64,000 nucleotides of DNA from Agriotes lineatus (GCA_940337035.1 OW679197.1:58301903-58365902); one strand, 5' to 3'. Shown: positions 32,584 through 45,543, numbered from the stretch's first letter. Notes: generated from the letters alone by a model not told the origin. Made by a program: numbers and translations.

Positions 32584-35500
32584 GCGTATTACTTCACTTC
32601 TATAACTATTTGTCAAAACAACATAAACTCGGTTCGATCTTATTTTTCCGGTGGCCCTTCGCAGTACGAACCATTGCAAAACTTGTATAGTTATACTGCT
32701 CTCTTTCTAGCTTCTTAGTTTGTCTAGGCTATTAGAGTGAGCGCGTGGGCGCTTATCTTAGTTCAGTCGGTTATTTTTACCTGACTATGGATTTCGTACC
32801 CGCAGAATAAGATTGAGCCTGAGTTTACTTTCAATTACGTGTTGCAGTTTTGGATTTTTGCATGGCAATGGGCCCTTCGTTATCTTTTATTGTTAGTAAA
32901 ATATTTATGGAAATTTGAACAAGCGATGGCGTAATTCGGAGAAAAATCTTTTAAATTATTTGCTACTTGACGATAGTGGGACGGGAATTACAAATATGGA
33001 ACCTTAAAGTTATATTTACTATAAAGTACAGAATGGAACTGCAGCGCCACTTTAAAGTCTCGGTAGAGTTGTGACTAACACAAACTGCCTGTTTAAAGTT
33101 CCAGTTATCACTTCATGGTTCCACATGGTACTTTAACATCTATAATGTTTTTAAAATCAGTTTTTTCAGTGATCAACCTTGCCTTTATAAATAGACGTCA
33201 TTATTTACATTACTACATACTACAGAACAATGTACATCATGCGATTGTATCATTTGGGCACTAGATGGTGAAGTTTACTTCATGGTTAATTTAAGAGGCG
33301 ACTCGCACTTGATAGTAACCGTTCCATTTTGAAGGTAGCGGAAATACTAATAAATATAATTTAAAAGTTCTACGACTTGAAAGGGTTAGTGGCGGTCACT
33401 AAAACGTCGCGGCAACTATCAAAACTACTTGCAAGTGGTTGCCACTTTAAAGCATCAGTTCACTAGCATAAATTAGTCGCCGCTACCATCGTTTCCCATC
33501 TTCAAGTCCTTGAAACTGTATGGTCGTTCAAAGGTAACTACGACGTTTTCAATACTGGAATGCTAGTCGTAGCCACTGTCGTTTTGTCAAATGAAGTTAT
33601 TTATATGTACATCAAAATCATGGTTTTAGTGGCGGTTCCGTCACAGTTACCTAGTACTCATTCGAAGTTCCTGTATCAGGTACCAAGTTTCTATAAAAAT
33701 AAAATTATATTAATTTGAACAATTTATTTTATTTTGGAAATAGATAGGTTATAGTAATCAAAATCAACATAATAATAAAACTATAAATATCATGGAATGT
33801 AGTATACAACAAAGCAGTACATGTGTTTTCGCTGCAAAATTTACAAGCATAAATGTTTTAATTTTTTAACAATTATTTACAATATTTGAAATTAAATGGG
33901 AAAATGTTAATTATCTTATTTTTGAAACTATAAAATTTTATATTTGTAGAATGAACAATTTCAAAGTAATTAGTGAAGTTGGCTCGATTTAACATTGAGC
34001 TCTGCTGTATATCTGAACTAAAGCAAAATAGACCTCAACTTTACTTTTTTTTTACTTAAAATGATAGCAGCTCTATTAACGTATCGCCGTGATTTTTGAA
34101 ACTCTTTTTAAAAATTATGTACTTCGTCTGTCAGATATCGCTTTTAATAAGATAATTTTTGTCAGATATTCGAATACGGTGTCTCGATCTACCATATTCG
34201 CTAAATTCAGCATATTGTAATATTTGGCTTTTCACTAAAATGACAATTGTTATTAAGCTTTCTATATGTCAAAGTATTGCATGCAATATTATAGTACTTT
34301 TGAATTTTCTTATGAGCTAGAAACTACAGCCATTGCACAAGGACGGCTTGTCCAACGGCTTTATTTGTTTCGACAAACGTGGTCTGAATTTTATTCTATC
34401 TGAAACTAGTGCACTTCGAGCCACAATTTATGAATCATTGAAAGCCCACTGTTTAATATATTATATGTATGCATATAAAATAAAACTGCAGTGCGTTATT
34501 TATGCCTGAAGAAAGTTGTTTCGCCATAAGTAATTGCAGCCAGTATTTTTCAAAGGCCTGCCACGGCCTGCTCCGCTTAATTATCGGGATTAGCCCAATT
34601 ACAATTAAAACTTTCAGGACAGGCCACTTTATGACCAGCGTCCGGCAACTTTCTGTTTTGGTGAAATTATTGTCGAAATCGCAGCTAAAGGCCTTATTTT
34701 GGGATTGGCTTTTATTAAGATTAACAAATGCGATGATAACAAATCACATTTATTTTTGCAGGTTAGGTTATTTTGAGAAATAATTTAGTTACTACATAAA
34801 AAGCTACTTGTAGGTTTATTCGTTTCAAATTTGTGTTAACAGCTCTGTTATATATTATTAAAAAAACACTTGTTGAAATATCTGTTGAATTGTTAGTTTA
34901 TTTATAGACTTGATTCTTGTATATAATAATGTTATTTTTTTTTCAGGTAAGCTGCACTGGTTCTATTTCATGAAATACTTGTCATACTTGGTGAGTGACT
35001 ATTTTTGTATATTTAAGTTGCTTGAGCCCAGTTTTTATTCATATCAAACTGTTGTAAAGCTGTAAAATTTGCTTTACTTTAAAATATCAAGCAAAGTTTG
35101 CAATAGCCACATCTTCGGCCATAGACACGAACCTGTCTATTTTTGTTTGTCTTGAAATTGCCACTTGTCCATGCACCTATACTTGCATGTCTAATTTTAG
35201 CTAGCTGAAAATAAACGCTTGCTTATAATAATTAGTAAGCAAACAGAGACCGTATGCACCCTACTTTTAGAAGCTGCAAATAAAAAGAGCAAATTTCGCG
35301 TGTTCGAAGCTACATTCAGAAAGCAACACGAACTTATTTTTATTATAATTGCGCTTAATGGCGAACTCTTGTATCCTCATGGTGCATTTGGCACTTCAAT
35401 TCCTAGAAAAGCTGGATACAGCCCGTAATTACCTACGTTACGTGTTTTATTCGATATTCGAAGCTGTACATTGTTTTTTAATTTCGTGCGCATCTGCGCT

Positions 35501-36690
35501 CAGTTGCTTGCAGATACGAGGAGCTATTGGAAAATAATAAGACTGGTGTTATACAATTTGATTGCGAACGGTTCAATACCCCACAGAAATTAAAGGGAAC
35601 TCAATATGTGATTCAATTCGTTTACTTCACGGCATAAAAAGAAGTGGCAGGGGGCTTAATCGTGTGAGTATGCTTGCTATCGAATAAATAATTTAATATG
35701 TTGCTCAAACTCCAGTCTTATAATATTCTGACATTGCCTTGTATATGGGAAATTAGTTTCGGACTTGCTGGTCGTCCAAAACTAATGGCAGCGGCTCGAC
35801 CGAGCTGGAAATGAGAGGAGGCGAAAACGTGTTGTTAGCTCATATCCAGCCAATATCTGCTGACCTATTGCAGCTCGGTATTTCCTACTTTGATAACCGG
35901 GAATTCTCGCCTCGAGTGGTAAAAATTCTTCACGCACCATTATCTTCTAGTTCCAGCTTTTCTGTCGGCTCAATTCTGCCTCAAATAGGGCTTGGTCCGT
36001 GCATCCGCCATCCTCTGACAGAACTCTGGGACACTCGCATATTCCAAAGTGCGTAACCTAATGGAATTACCTTTGTTAACGCCTTCTGTAATGACTTTCT
36101 TTTTTACGAGCTTTGGTTTCTCACCCACTGGTTTATTAGGAAACTGACCCACACATAATTTTTGATACTTTTTCTGTAATATTTGAATTGCTTCCGCGTT
36201 GCCCATATACGGTTTTTCTTATGCCTATTGTTGACCACACTCAATCATCGCCTGTTTCGATGCAGGCGTCTTCCTACCAAATATTTATTGTATTTGGGAG
36301 CCTTGGGTCTGACCTACATACAATGGATCACAACCTGCCCACAACGTTGTAGAAATCGCATCCTTATGTTTCTGGTTTAATCAGCGTCGAAGATTTATAG
36401 CTCTTAAATGTATTTTGATACGTTCGGACGGAGCGGCGTCCCGATTAGCATAATGTAAAAAATTAGAAAATAAAGGTGTTAGATACGCTGGTTGTCTTCA
36501 ACTGGGATCATTTTTATTTATTTCGTCTAAATACATGGAAATTAGCAACAAAATTAATTCTTGATTTACGCCAAAAACTAGACACATTTCAAACAAAAAT
36601 AATACTATGACAAGATGCATATTACCATCGTTACTATTTGCGGTAGTGCTAATCCATACAATTAAAGAGTGCAGGAATAAAACAAGAATA
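32584..36690. other. Unique stretch, no gene recognised
   Basis: 33000-33680 has weak, irregular repetition of CCACTTTAAAG and GTGGCGG/CACT words that may be the remains of another tandem array. 34500-34760 and 35760-36060 are GC-richer and free of repeats; frames of 80-93 codons there show no domain. 33700-34450 is AT-rich and featureless to me. Confidence 0.38.
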
Positions 36691-37290
36691 GAAAAGATAT
36701 AAATTACGGAAATCTCGTATACAGATGACATGATAATTTTAGGAATAGCATAAGAAGATCTGCAACATAACGTAGAGGTATATGCCAGAGAGACGAAAAT
36801 AAGAAACATGACAATAAACAAAGATAAAAACGAAACAATCATAATTAGTGCTGAACAAATTCAAAGCAAAATTAGAACAAGTGGAAAGATTTAATAATTT
36901 CAGTGTGTAGGTAACTAAGAATGCTAGGATATACGAGGAAATAAGTAAAAGAATAGCAGAAGTAGGATTTTTTAACGCAATACTAATTACAATGGGCAAA
37001 CAAGTAGACGTGTATAAATAGATACCACTACCAATATCGCTATAAAGATAGGCATCGAAGTAAACTAGAAAGTATGGAAATGCTATTCCTAAGAAAAATA
37101 GAAGGCAAGACTAAAATGAGAGATTTAGAAATGGAGTCTACAAAGAAGAAATAATCAAACCTCTGGAACATAAAATAATCGAAAACTAAATAAGGTGGCT
37201 CGAGCATATAGTCAGAATGACACTAGAGAGAAACACTAGAAATTATATACAAAGCAGTGGCAGCTTGTTGAGAATTTTGATAGTAGAGCC
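36690..37290 (+). pseudogene. Decayed RTE-like LINE reverse transcriptase, C-terminal half
   Basis: A frame at 36712-36880 reads ISYTDDMIILGIA, then EDLQHNVEVYARETKIRNMT and NKDKNETIIIS. This is the (Y)ADD catalytic block, with T for A, and the following EDLQ---VY----K--NM-INKDK segment of insect LINE reverse transcriptases. Downstream pieces VTKNARIYEEISKRIAEVGF, KLESMEMLFLRKIEGKTKMR and RWLEHIVRMTLERN match the successive C-terminal blocks (EI--RI, ME--FLRR--G-TR-D, RW-GH--RM). In-frame stops and frameshifts make it a pseudogene. The 5' half is not recognisable. Confidence 0.68.
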
Positions 37291-37529
37291 AACCACCGAA
37301 CGTGAAATGTATTTTTTACCCCCTCACGGACAAAATGCGATTATGACATCATGAGATTTAAATATTTCGTATATGGACACATAAATGTTAACATAGTTAA
37401 AAAAAAATACCAAACTTTAAGGCTAATAAAATATGAGAACTCAATCGAAAGTCTCTCTTTCATTTTTTTGTTTAGTTAAATAATGCAGAAAAAATACATC
37501 TCCACCGTTTGCGATACACATCTAAATGT
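37291..37529. other. Short spacer between LINE debris and putative LTR
   Basis: Nothing recognised. TTGTTGAGAATTTTG at about 37266 resembles a Copia-type LTR start (TGTTGAGA), so the LTR to the right might begin there instead. Confidence 0.3.
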
Positions 37530-37985
37530 ATGCGTAATTGACGCATATTATTTCAAGATGTGCGACAATTTACCAGTAAATTATGGGCACATATAGTAAC
37601 ATCACAACCGTAATTATTTTGCAAAAACCCCAACGTGCAACGTCTCTTTTGTACGCATTGTACTCACGGCCTTTTGAATATGCTCCTTGGACGCCGCTTT
37701 TCTTCACCTGAACTCGCATTGAATGTTAAAATATTCTTATCTTCTGACCTACTTCTTGCCTATCCACCCCCGCTGCAGTATATAAACTGCCGACAAGCGG
37801 AGAGCCACTTCGATTTGGCACCAATGCGTCCGTGAATGCAAGCAGTGCTAATAGAACAGCTTTATATTCGCAAAATAAAAATTAGTCGCACTTTGTTTAA
37901 TCTTTAAAATGAGAAGAAGGATGAAAAATAAGTATAAGATGATATTTCTTTCAGAATAAACAGATTCTTGAATTACTGGTTTGTT
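37530..37985 (+). mobile_element. Putative solo LTR, copy 2
   Basis: Homologous to 17150-17635 in the same orientation. This copy has a clearer promoter, CTGCAGTATATAAACTGCCG, with TATATAAA at about 37779, then CCGTGAATGCAAGCAGTGCT, and further down TTTCAGAATAAA, a polyadenylation signal. The order TATA, transcript start, AATAAA fits an LTR. Identity to copy 1 is patchy, so both insertions are old. Element boundaries are not fixed. Confidence 0.5.
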
Positions 37986-38039
37986 TTTGTAGAACCATGT
38001 CTCATTGGCTTCTTATGAGGAGCCGCTACTGATACGAAG

Positions 38040-38230
38040 CACGGGGCTATACTAAAAGTAAATGTGGAAGGCTGAGGAAAACCTGACAAGAAGGGTGAAA
38101 AAAGCAGCAGATGCGAAAGGACTTGATTAGAGATCGATAAAGCAGGCCATAGCGAGTCAAAACAAGTAGAAGAAAATTGCCTTAAACCGAAAGTTACTAA
38201 AAGACTGGATTAAGTAAATAAGTAAGCTTT
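38040..38230 (+). pseudogene. LINE C-terminal tail, decayed
   Basis: Across two frames the segment reads GRLRKT then VKKAADAKGLD and IALNRKLLKDWIK, resembling the GRPRK-W---V--A---RGL---------DR--W C-terminus of RTE-type LINEs. Stops interrupt it. Probably a separate copy from 36690-37290. Confidence 0.4.
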
Positions 38231-38269
38231 GGTTGCGGTTTACCTTTTTCTAAAATGAGAATTTCAAAA

Positions 38270-39290
38270 AACAAGTCTTTGTCTTGGTTTCTAATTCATA
38301 TGTAACGCCCTTACATTTCGATAACTAAACAAATCTTTAAAAATTGTATAAAAAGCTTATCTGATTTAAGACAGCATTTTTAGAAAAAAATATGTTGAGA
38401 TATATATGTTGACTATTGACTGACCAAAATTGACCAACTCTACAATAAAAGCTACGAAACATTGGGCTAGTAGTAATGAAGGTAGAGACCAAACACTTGA
38501 AATAATTTAGATATACTGCGGAATAGAAGCAAACAGAATTTCAAAACTAATGGCAGAGGAGAAAGTCAAAGAAAGAAAACCTAGAGATAGGCCGTGATTA
38601 ATGTGGGCAAAGCAGTTAGAAGACATAGTGAAAAAAAGGAGAGGGACCTTGCTAGAAACGAAAAGATGAGCAATGAACAGACAATCCTTTAAGAAATGGC
38701 TAGAAAAGGTATTCAATAACATGAAGACCCAACACCCTATGGGCATAAGGGTCGGACAAATAAGAAGAAGAATTTTAGAAAACAAGCTTTTGTCTTGCTT
38801 TTAGTTCATATTTAAAGCCTTTACATTGCGATATTAATTATATAAAGATTCAAAAAGCTTCTCTGATCTCAGCAGAATGAAAAAAATAATACTGTAATTG
38901 GACAGAGAGAAAGTGGCAATAGAGCAACAGTACAGTAAGAGAGACGCTAGTAGTAAAGAAGGTGGAGAACATACAATTGAAATGGTATGGACATATCAGC
39001 ATAATGGAAGAAAACAGAATTTTAAAAATAATGATAGAGATGAAAGTAGAAGAAAAAATGCCGAGAGATAGATCGTGAATATCGTAGGAAAAGCAATTAT
39101 AAGACATAGTCAAGAGAATGGTAAATACTTTGCCAGAAACGATAAAAATTGCGATGCACAAAAACTATAAGAAGTGGGTAGAATATGTCTAGTATAATAC
39201 GAAGACCCGACGCTCTATGCGCAAAGGTGGTAGATAGAGAAGAACTTGAAGATATAAGCTTTTATCTTGGCTTCTAGTTGATATTTAATA
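38270..39290 (+). pseudogene. Tandemly duplicated LINE 3' ends
   Basis: A 3' flank (AACAAGTCTTTGTCTTGGTT, TTCATAT, CTTTACATT-CGATA, AAAAAGCTT-TCTGAT) occurs near 38270, 38783 and 39252, with LINE C-terminal coding debris before each of the later two. Copy one (38495-38780) reads ANRISKLMAEEKVKERKPRD then KQLEDIVKKRRGTLLETKR and HPMGIRVGQIRRR. Copy two (38945-39240) reads LKWYGHISIMEENRILKIMI then MKVEEKMPRDR. These match the LRWYGH--RM-E-RI-K-----VE-KRPRGRP tail of RTE-type LINEs. The unit has duplicated in tandem at about 470-510 bp. Confidence 0.58.
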
Positions 39291-42200
39291 GCCAAACTTT
39301 AGGATTGATATCAAAATAATATTCGTGTTCCGAAATTTCGAGAATTATACGATCAATAAAAATTGTATAAAAAGCTTCGGTGATTTAATATGGCATTTTT
39401 AACATAACTTCGGTAGGAAGCAAGTTAATAATAATAGTTACATGCACAAATGGGGTAAAACTTGCTCATTTAGACATTTTATTTTCTCAAAATATGCATA
39501 TGTAGAGGTACTTAATTATAACGAAACAAAAAAATAGCTAAAGTTAGGTTATATTAAGTTGAAATTTGTTATGTTAGGTTAGGTATGGAAGAACAGGTTA
39601 GGTCTTATTAAAGGCCAGTATCATGTATGCTACTGCATATTTTGACCACTTTTAAGCTGCAAGATTGCCTCACAAAGTCGTAAATAATGTTATAGATGCC
39701 TTGTGTCAACTACACTCGACCTAAATAATCGAGAATCAAGCGGAAAGTACCGGAAATATATTTTTTTAACTGTTTTTTTTAAATTTAGGATTATCTATTT
39801 TTGTTTCTATAATTCGTTCCTATGGAAATGATTATTTTCAATCTTTTAATATTTTATGATAAAATTTGTTTTTTATAACATTTTCATGGTTCCTTTATGT
39901 TTTTTTAGTAATTATATTTGAGTAAATCAATTTGTTCAATTACATTGCGCCTTGTATGAATAAGAAGATTTTCTACACCGTGTAAATATTGTTGATGTGT
40001 TTAAATACCATGTTATTTGAATTTGGTCGGTAATTTGTTTATAAAAATTGTGAAAACACAAAATATCATAAGTTCTGTTGCCCATTTCAAATGAACAGTA
40101 GTGGATGTAGCAGAAAAATCTTACTATTTGCAGTGTTGCTAATACACAGCTATAGCAATTTCTTTATTTTGGGTAACTATTACTTGTTGTGGATTGTTTG
40201 TTATTGAATTTTGTGTAAAATAAATGACTCTACCTCACGTGGGTCGGCTCTCTACATCCTAGCAAGTATTATCTTGATTTGTAAGCATTATAAGAACTAC
40301 ATTTGCTATTAACCTAATTATCGTGTTATCTTTTTAATAACGTTATCGTAAACACTTTATATAATGCTGAGTTAACTACTGGGATCGCTACAATACTGGA
40401 TATTATTCAACTATTGGCAACTTAAAATTCAAATATGGCAATACAACCTCACAATTCGCAAAACAAGTTTGCTATCGTCCGACAATTATCTGTGATTACG
40501 TCATTAAAGCATTGCCTAGGTGATAACAATAACAGTAAGTAAATACACGTCACAAAAAAAACACTCAGAGGACGCATCTGGCGTGCACAAAAAACCCACC
40601 CCGACCTTGGAACTCACTAAATTCAATTAAAACTAGGGCTTAACTCGAGCTCCAGCGAGTCCCAAGATGCCTGGGCCCCTCTGTCTTAGTTGGCCTGCAG
40701 ATTCAAGCCGCTGAACGCCCTGAAGAACGACTCCTGTAGCTCGATTGCTGCGAAAATGCCCTTAATGCAGCCGTTACCTCACACCTAGGGCTCCAAATGC
40801 TTCCCTCGAATGTCGCTGCGTACCTATAGCTCACAAGGGTCCAATTACACTGCCCAAACCTCGTACACAATCTCGGAAAAAGCCAGCCAACACTCGATGC
40901 ATAAATTAAACCTCTACACTCTACAGAGGTGCCACGAATCATTACAACCTACTACAGCACACCCAAAGAATATAGAAATAATTTTCAAACACACTAATTA
41001 GGTATTCACGTATTAACAGTTATTTATTAGGAAAGCCAAAATTAAACTACTTCACAGCTTGGCTTGATTTCCCCAATTGTTCGTCTTCGATCTTACATTG
41101 TTTTACATTATTTCAAAGTCTGCTCTGATTATATTTTGCTCAAATCAAGGTTAACACTATTTTTAATACCGTTTTACAAATTATTATTAAAGCCAATGCT
41201 ATTTTGTAGGTACTATTTACAACAATTAAACTAGCACATTTCTGGAACATTTTATTACTTATACATAAGGTATATTAAAATTTATCAGTATGCATTTATT
41301 TATACTTTCCCAACTTCCGTATGCGAATGCTGTCCCCTGTAGGCATGTTTAAGTATTTTTTAACCTTTAGGGCATGCAGTTAAATACATATTATACTATA
41401 TTACAATAAATTAAGCAATCCTCATAATTACACCAATCTAAAATTACATTACTGATTTATACTGATATAATTATTAGACGAATTTGGAAAAATACTTTAA
41501 TCTTTAGAGATTTTGGTTTCGAGCGTTCAGTCGGAGTTAAGGGTAAGTTTTATTAATAATGTTTAATAGAAAACAAGGTTTTAAAAAATCAAACATGTAC
41601 CTACAAGCCTTCACTGTTACAAGCAAACTTAGCTTTGTATGGTGCTAAATAAATCCCAGGCAGTAAGTACCTAGTGTCTATTCAATACAAACTGTTTAGC
41701 ATACGATGGAGCTAGCCCTGCAAATAGTTATTTTTCTAAACAATTTGCTGCTCTTCTTGTTGTTAGGTGAGGTACAGATTGGATCCTGCCTTCCATTTAA
41801 TAAAGTTTTGTTTTTACATGATTTTGAAGAAATTATAAATAGAGAAAACTGTACGTACTGCTTCTCCAGCTTCGCGTGGTTAGGGTTGGCGTCGGCTATT
41901 TTTAGGTATTAAAGGGTTGACGCTCGCTGTTTTTCTTGAATGAAATTTCAGTTTTGCACAAAAATGATCTTTTATATAATTCTAACTAGATCCGCAAGGA
42001 TCTACTCGTTATTTAGCAAATAGTTACCTCTGTCATGTGGATTAGGTTCGAACAATTTGGATCTGCAAATTTTTAATAAAAAAGTATGTGCTTTTAAAGA
42101 GTAGACTGGCAAACTCGCGCCAGCTCGGAACCTCCAAAGTGATTTTCTAATTTTTTGCGACCCAGTTGCAAGATTGCCTTGCCGGCCAGGTTGTGTAATA

Positions 42201-43400
42201 ACTGTTTGCCGTAAGTAGCCGATACGCTTCCATTAATCACTAGAAAATCGTCCGAGCGCCCTGACACCTCGTTCCTCATTAAAAATTAAAAGGAGTTAAA
42301 TCTTCGGTTTTTTACGTCAGTGCTCCGGCGAAACAAAGCCGTGAAAAATAGCATTCGGTAGCATAGAGAAGAATAAAGCAAGTATTATGGCAGCTCGGTA
42401 GGCAGGTCGATAACCATCTATATGCTCTGTCAAATGTTTAATTTGTTCAGACTATTTATTAATACCCGATATTTATGACGCGGGCCGCCCTTATATCGAA
42501 AGCGGCGATAAATCCCGCTCGATCCGTCCCAATGGACGTCGCAATCTCCATTATCTTCATCGAGCCCTCCCTCAACCCTTTGTTTAATATCCTGGACGGC
42601 TGTGCACATATTTGTTAGCGGAATCGTAAACACGCCAGCCGCGTCTATTTGTTAGCTCTTAGTGGTATTTTCCTTTTACGATTGCATGCAATTATAGATA
42701 TGATGTTAGTTTGATATATTATTGGCGTAATTTATGTAAAACGCCAGATAAAATCGTGGAATTGTCGTAAATTTGACAAATTTATGTGTAATCGTAAAGC
42801 TGCTTTTAGAACACGGACCTCTTAGCGCCGTCGCCTCCTAGATGGATGCACGATTTCTGGAGATAACCACCATAAAAACTTATATAAAACCGTATCGAAG
42901 CGACGAATCGCGAATATTTTTACATTTCCCCCTAAACGGCCCACTATGGAGAGTTTGTGTCAGGTCGAGCATTTTATTGGCTTTAAAAAATGAAAATTAG
43001 GGACGCCGCTCATAAATAATAATCGTACTTTCTCACTTTCACTGGCATGCTTACATGGGGAGTAATTATTTCTACAGGGTTTTTTACGATAAAACTAAAA
43101 TAAAACCCAGCGTCGATATCTGGAGGATTAAAGTGGTCGTAAATAATCTTCTACTACTTTCACTTGCATTCTTGCACGTCATTTAATTATACTCGTTAAG
43201 AACTAACACTTTAGAGTGCTGTATATAATTTTAAATTGGCTGAAAATTATAATCTAAAAAAATATTTAAATCTGTTGCAGTTTTGCCCGGTTTTCTGATA
43301 TGCGGGGGTTTGGAATGGTTCTATAACCTCACCCGAGCCTTGTTTTAAAGAAAATAAAAATGCAAACAACTCCTTGTTTTTAGTCGGTTCGACACTTTAA
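39291..43400. other. Unique stretch, no gene recognised
   Basis: 40580-40980 is GC-richer with open frames on both strands and no domain. 42090-43110 is GC-richer, repeat-free and contains words such as GCCGGCC, CATTAATCAC and GGGCCGCCC; it is a candidate conserved non-coding block. 39300-40560 and 41000-42090 are AT-rich with nothing recognised. TTAGGTTAGG-like words at about 39545-39600 are too few to be telomeric. Confidence 0.38.
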
Positions 43401-44154
43401 AATTCATAAGGTGTAATTTGGTCTAAGTTGTTTACTGAAAAAATGTACAACACAAGAAATTTACCTAAATTACTGCGGAATTCTAGGTTACTTGCCTGAT
43501 TTAAATAAAAAAGCTGGGCGACCTGCTCCAATTTGATGCTTTTAAAAACTTTCTCTTGCAATGTTGAATTATGCATTTTTCTATTATTTTGTGATAATGC
43601 AACCACCGAGTGTATTATGAATGTAACTTAAAAATGAAATTGCAGTTAATTTATGCTGCAAAATAAAAAGCGTTAATGTTGGGGAATGGCAACAACGTCA
43701 GTTTGATTAAAATCTAGATGCGTCTAAAAATTATGACAAGAATCAAAACAGGCAGTCTGTAGTCTAACTAAAAGCCAAACTGAATAACAAATGTAACTAT
43801 TCCGCCTTAATAAATGTGAATATTTAACAAAATTAAAATAAATTTACACTAATATTCAAAAAGAAGAAATGTGAAACAAAATCCTACCAACTGCATCATT
43901 TTGCAATATTTCTAAATTAGATATATTATTACTTAATCAACAGAGATTGTAACTGCAACGATCTCTCAATTAAAAATCTCTAAAGCTTAAAAATGCAGGC
44001 GACGATTTACTGATGTTGATAGCGTAACGAATGTAACAATTTTTTTTCTGAAAATTTCCTTGACTGTGCATATTGTTAAAGAACTAGGTATTTAGTTGGC
44101 ATGTAAAATAAATATTTTAAAAGGCTTATATGTGAAGTCATATTTGTCAGATCT

Positions 44155-44545
44155 TATGCGAAGTGGTGGTGTATAAACTGGAAATACGCAGAAGCATATA
44201 CGATTTAGTTGGACAAATGCCAAAACGTGATATTGTAAACATCATTCGAGGTGAAAAGATTACAGTTTCGACTACTGATTACATTCAGAAATGAAAGGAA
44301 ATGATGGATTTTATCAAAGTGGTAAAAAATCCCAAAATAACATAAGATGCAGGGAAGAAAAAAATGACGACAAAATTTTAATCTTGAAACATTTATATTC
44401 AAAGATGTATTCCGAAATTGGTGGGTTTTATTAATACACAGCATCCCAATGATGAAATTATCTTTTGCCCTGATCTAGCCTTAAAATAATCATGGATTGA
44501 GGTTATAGAGGTTCATAACACCTGCTTTGTGTCCAGAAATGATTG
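44155..44545 (+). pseudogene. Tc1/mariner-superfamily transposase remnant
   Basis: The frame at about 44190-44290 reads IYDLVGQMPKRDIVNIIRGE then KITVSTTDYIQK, matching the helix-turn-helix start of mariner-like transposases (IY-L---MPK--IV--F--EGI--STIY-II-R). Near 44440-44530 a second piece reads HPNDEIIFCPDLALK then WIEVIEVHNTCFV, matching the FWPDLAS-HYA block that holds the second catalytic aspartate, with the tryptophan lost. The middle (first catalytic D) and C-terminus are deleted or replaced. Stops interrupt it. The LINE at 44548-45573 begins where it ends, so the LINE may have inserted in or beside it. Confidence 0.55.
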
Positions 44546-44613
44546 TGGTACTAGTAGTACAATAATATGAAAATAAAAAACTATAAGTAATGAAAACAAA
44601 AAACAAAACAAAT

Positions 44614-45543
44614 TTAAAGATTTTGCATAAGCATATTTTTGAATTTTGGAAAAGACATGCAGAAAATATCGATACACCCAGCATACTGATTATAAGATCG
44701 CATAATTCTCCAAAACGGTGAGTTCAAAATAACATTGGTACTAGCAAATTCCGATTGGAACAGTTGAAAATGTCTGGTATTGAACTGAGGCACATTAAAA
44801 GTAATACATGAAATTAAATCCGGACAGTTGAACATATTATTTACAATCTTATAAAGAACAGTAACATCATTACACTTCCTACGATTTTCCAAAGTCACTA
44901 AGCCGACAGTCGCCAATCTACAGCCATAGCTAGGTAAGTCAATATTCAGTCGCTTACAAGTAATTCTTACAAATTTTCTTTGGATTTTTTCGATTCTATT
45001 ACAATGAATTGCATAACAAGGGTTCCAGATTACGCTTGCATATTCAAGATTTGATCTAACGTAAGCAGAATACAACAGTTTATATGTATTAATATTTTTA
45101 AAAGAATCTGTAATTCTTAAAATAAATCCTAGCATAGAATTTGCTTTATTTGTAATGTTTTCAATATGCTTGATAAAAGTTAATTTAGAATCAAAAGTAA
45201 CACCAAGATCTTTCATAAAATTTACTTCATGGATACTTTCTTGTGCGATCGTGTAGTCATATTTAAAAAAATTTAAATTTCTTGTAAATCTAATGTAACA
45301 GCATGTATTTGTATTCAGTGGCAAGCAATTAAGAAGACTCCAAGTCGACAACGTGTCAAGATCTACTTGTAATTTATTTGTGTCGTTTTGGTTTTTTATG
45401 GCTTGATATATTTTAAGATCATCTGCAAAGAACAAATGACCACATGACAGTATAACTGATAAATCATTAATAAAGATTAAAAATAAAGTTGGTCCGAGAT
45501 GGGAGCCCTGAGGCACACCAGACGTAACGTAGTTGAGCATCAT
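44614..45543 (-). CDS. 5'-truncated LINE ORF2, reverse-transcriptase C-terminal half
   Basis: This uninterrupted 309-codon frame is the longest in the window. It contains TSGVPQGSHLGPTLFLIFIN (palm strand and NDL turn), the catalytic FADDLKIY block, LPLNTNTCCYIRFTR, VNFMKDLGVTFDSKLTF and the thumb/connection region LLYSAYVRSNLEYASVIWNP, then the C-terminal SPFWRIMRSYNQ and FPKFKNMLMQNL. This is the layout of Jockey/I-group non-LTR retrotransposons widespread in insects. The frame stays open to 45573 (adding VATYLNSSR upstream) before a stop. The endonuclease and the N-terminal half of the RT are absent, so it is a 5'-truncated insertion. Absence of stops implies it is young next to the other LINE debris. 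The 3' end is AT-rich near 44548. Confidence 0.88.
   Translation of the reverse strand: MMLNYVTSGVPQGSHLGPTLFLIFINDLSVILSCGHLFFADDLKIYQAIKNQNDTNKLQVDLDTLSTWSLLNCLPLNTNTCCYIRFTRNLNFFKYDYTIAQESIHEVNFMKDLGVTFDSKLTFIKHIENITNKANSMLGFILRITDSFKNINTYKLLYSAYVRSNLEYASVIWNPCYAIHCNRIEKIQRKFVRITCKRLNIDLPSYGCRLATVGLVTLENRRKCNDVTVLYKIVNNMFNCPDLISCITFNVPQFNTRHFQLFQSEFASTNVILNSPFWRIMRSYNQYAGCIDIFCMSFPKFKNMLMQNL

Noticed and set aside
39540..39610. TTAGGTTAGG words as insect telomeric repeat
   Set aside because: Only two partial copies occur and they are not in a run.
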